Source of the DNA: Spirochaetales bacterium
GTDB lineage: Bacteria; Spirochaetota; Spirochaetia; Treponematales; Treponemataceae
DNA length: 64,000 nucleotides
Reading direction: 5' to 3'
NCBI GenBank assembly: GCA_029098225.1
Contig: JAQXNX010000027.1
Span: 1 to 64,000 of the forward strand
The position numbers were made by a program, and so were the translations under genes. The notes under the pieces are model-generated. The model had not been told where the DNA came from. It searched no databases and was given only the letters and a program-made list of their open reading frames with translations. Below, one piece after another: positions 62,585 to 64,000 of the stretch (position 1 is the stretch's first letter; every line of letters starts with the position of its first letter).

Positions 62585-64000
62585 ATGAAAAAATATATTT
62601 CATTATTTTTGTTTGCTGCCTTTCTGATTTTCGGTCTTAATGCACAGAGCGATGATGATTTATTCGGCGGATCAGATGATTTTATTTCTTCCGATGATAG
62701 TATGTTCGGTGGAGATGAAGACATTTTTTCTTCAGATGATGATCTCTTTTCTGATGATTCCATTCAGACAGTTAGTGATGTCTCTGCAAAGTCAGACCTC
62801 AGCAAGGGAGTTATTTTTGATACCGGTTCAATTAAAATCGGTGGAAGTTTAACTGCTGGAATTTCTACATCTACAGTTTTGTATTCCGAAGAAGAAAACG
62901 ATTTGGGTGACAATATTCATAATACAAAGCTTAGCCCGGATCTTTCAGCAATGCTTTCTGTAGATGCACGACCAACGGATATTCTTCGCATTTATTCAAA
63001 ATTTGGATTTGCTTATCCATTCCAGAATAAAGTTTTTACAACTTTAAAATATACTCCGGTTGCATTGAAACTTGGACCATTAGGTAATTATTCTTTACCT
63101 TTAGCAACATCTGCTGAATCTTCAATAGTTGACTGGTTTAAGCTAAAAGAGCTCTTTACAGACTTTTCTATGTATGACAGAGCGTTTTTCCGCTTTGGTA
63201 TTCATACAGTAAGCTGGGGAACAGGATATTTCTTTAGTCCGGTTTCTGATATGATTAACTCTTCTTCTATTGATCCGGAGAATCCTACAGAACAGGTAGA
63301 CGGAAGCTTGAACTTAAGAACCCAGCTTGTTTTCCCCGGCACTCAGAATTGTCTGTGGTTTTATGTAATTCCTTCAACAAATTTTAAAGGACAGACTGCA
63401 GATAGTTATGCAAGAGAAACTGCTCTTGCCGGTAAATTTGACTTTTTAATTGGAAACTGGGAAGCTGGTATTGGAGGCTTATGGAAATATAATTCTGCTC
63501 CAAAAGGAATGCTCACATTAAGCGGAAGCTTTAAAAAATTAAACATATTCAGTGAATTTGTTTACAGCTATGGAGCTCTGGAAGAGTGGGGTAAAAATAA
63601 TGACTGGGATGATAAAACAAGCATTTTCCAGGCAACAGCAGGCTTCTTATATATCTGGAAAGATCCTGGAATTTCACTTGCTGCTCAGTATTATTTTAAT
63701 AGCAATGATATTGATTCTCCTCAGAAAAATATTATTTACGGGCATAATATTGCCGGAACCTTAAGCTTTAGTGAGCTTTTTGGAAATAAAGATTTTTCTG
63801 CGAACCTTTTCTGTATGTCTAACATAGGAAGAAAAGATTATAAGGAAGAAGAAATTGAACTTATGAAGCTTATGGGCTTATCTAAATCAGAAATAGATTC
63901 TATTTCCGGTTATACCCTTACTTCATCGCTGATGGCATATTATACTCCTATCAAATATATGAAATTTGGTATGGGACCAACTGTAAATTTTAAAGATTTT
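62585..64000 (+). CDS. outer-membrane barrel protein, 3' end outside window
   Basis: The frame is open from ATG 62585 to the window end (472 residues, no stop), which is why it is absent from the ORF track. A signal peptide (KKYISLFLFAAFLIFGLNAQ) is followed by an acidic low-complexity segment of about 40 residues (DDDLFGGSDDF, MFGGDEDIFSSDD). The rest is rich in amphipathic beta strands and aromatic girdles, typical of a large porin-like barrel. GGAG precedes the ATG. It ends the Lol-like operon visible here and may be its outer-membrane partner. Confidence 0.78.
   Translation, partial: MKKYISLFLFAAFLIFGLNAQSDDDLFGGSDDFISSDDSMFGGDEDIFSSDDDLFSDDSIQTVSDVSAKSDLSKGVIFDTGSIKIGGSLTAGISTSTVLYSEEENDLGDNIHNTKLSPDLSAMLSVDARPTDILRIYSKFGFAYPFQNKVFTTLKYTPVALKLGPLGNYSLPLATSAESSIVDWFKLKELFTDFSMYDRAFFRFGIHTVSWGTGYFFSPVSDMINSSSIDPENPTEQVDGSLNLRTQLVFPGTQNCLWFYVIPSTNFKGQTADSYARETALAGKFDFLIGNWEAGIGGLWKYNSAPKGMLTLSGSFKKLNIFSEFVYSYGALEEWGKNNDWDDKTSIFQATAGFLYIWKDPGISLAAQYYFNSNDIDSPQKNIIYGHNIAGTLSFSELFGNKDFSANLFCMSNIGRKDYKEEEIELMKLMGLSKSEIDSISGYTLTSSLMAYYTPIKYMKFGMGPTVNFKDF

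Overview
The window looks like a chromosomal segment of a host- or rumen-associated spirochaete, most likely a Treponema. I infer this from the low GC content, the gene families (two dCache-type chemoreceptors, a class III cyclase with a large membrane sensor, GldA/F/G-like and Lol-like ABC clusters, BspA-type leucine-rich repeats) and many secreted beta-rich envelope proteins. No rRNA, tRNA, CRISPR array, prophage or IS transposase is visible. Nearly everything is chromosomal housekeeping or envelope biology. Accessory signal is limited to two toxin-antitoxin pairs, some gene debris at the left end, and unusually elaborate palindromic intergenic elements.

Layout. 1-2064: decayed small genes and a truncated paralogue around a brnTA module. 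2124-5826: chemoreceptor, PlsC-like acyltransferase, and a lipid kinase gene interrupted by an in-frame TGA. 5932-7879: gatC and gatA, with no gatB in the window. 8080-11162: membrane adenylate/guanylate cyclase and a flavin reductase-like protein. 11180-19508: a maltodextrin locus on the minus strand (GH13_20 enzyme, MalE, MalF, MalG, lipoprotein amylase) with a divergent AraC regulator. 19800-25539: tpiA, cimA, a leucine-rich-repeat protein and ilvD (citramalate route to isoleucine). 25672-30255: fabD, fabF, a Phd/VapC pair, a small surface protein and fabZ. 30573-32860: aspartate kinase and dapB. 32863-35620: two small envelope/membrane proteins and a uracil permease. 35710-42307: alpha/beta hydrolase, FHA protein, metallophosphoesterase, Ser/Thr kinase and Lon. 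42362-47638: second chemoreceptor, secreted esterase, HAD phosphatase and uxaC, which suggests use of plant-derived uronates. 47738-52265: argD overlapped by a very large outer-membrane-like protein. 52331-57855: a tandem repeat array in front of a GldA/F/G-DUF4340 ABC cluster and pth. 57948-64000: a Lol-like ABC system with a LolA-like carrier and an outer-membrane barrel that runs off the window.

The most unusual signals are: (i) a tandem array of three ~109-bp units, each with SD-like boxes and strong hairpins, directly before the Gld-like ABC operon, with a degenerate relative before pth; (ii) an acidic DDLFG-type motif shared by the periplasmic loop of a Lol-like permease and the N-terminus of the barrel protein encoded in the same operon; (iii) repeated promoter-to-ATG spacing of 6-8 nt without a Shine-Dalgarno, suggesting several leaderless genes; (iv) a set of multi-branched palindromes in intergenic regions; (v) the UGA codon replacing a probable Trp in the lipid kinase; (vi) an FHA-phosphatase-kinase cassette. 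All functional calls come from reading motifs by eye; no database search was possible.
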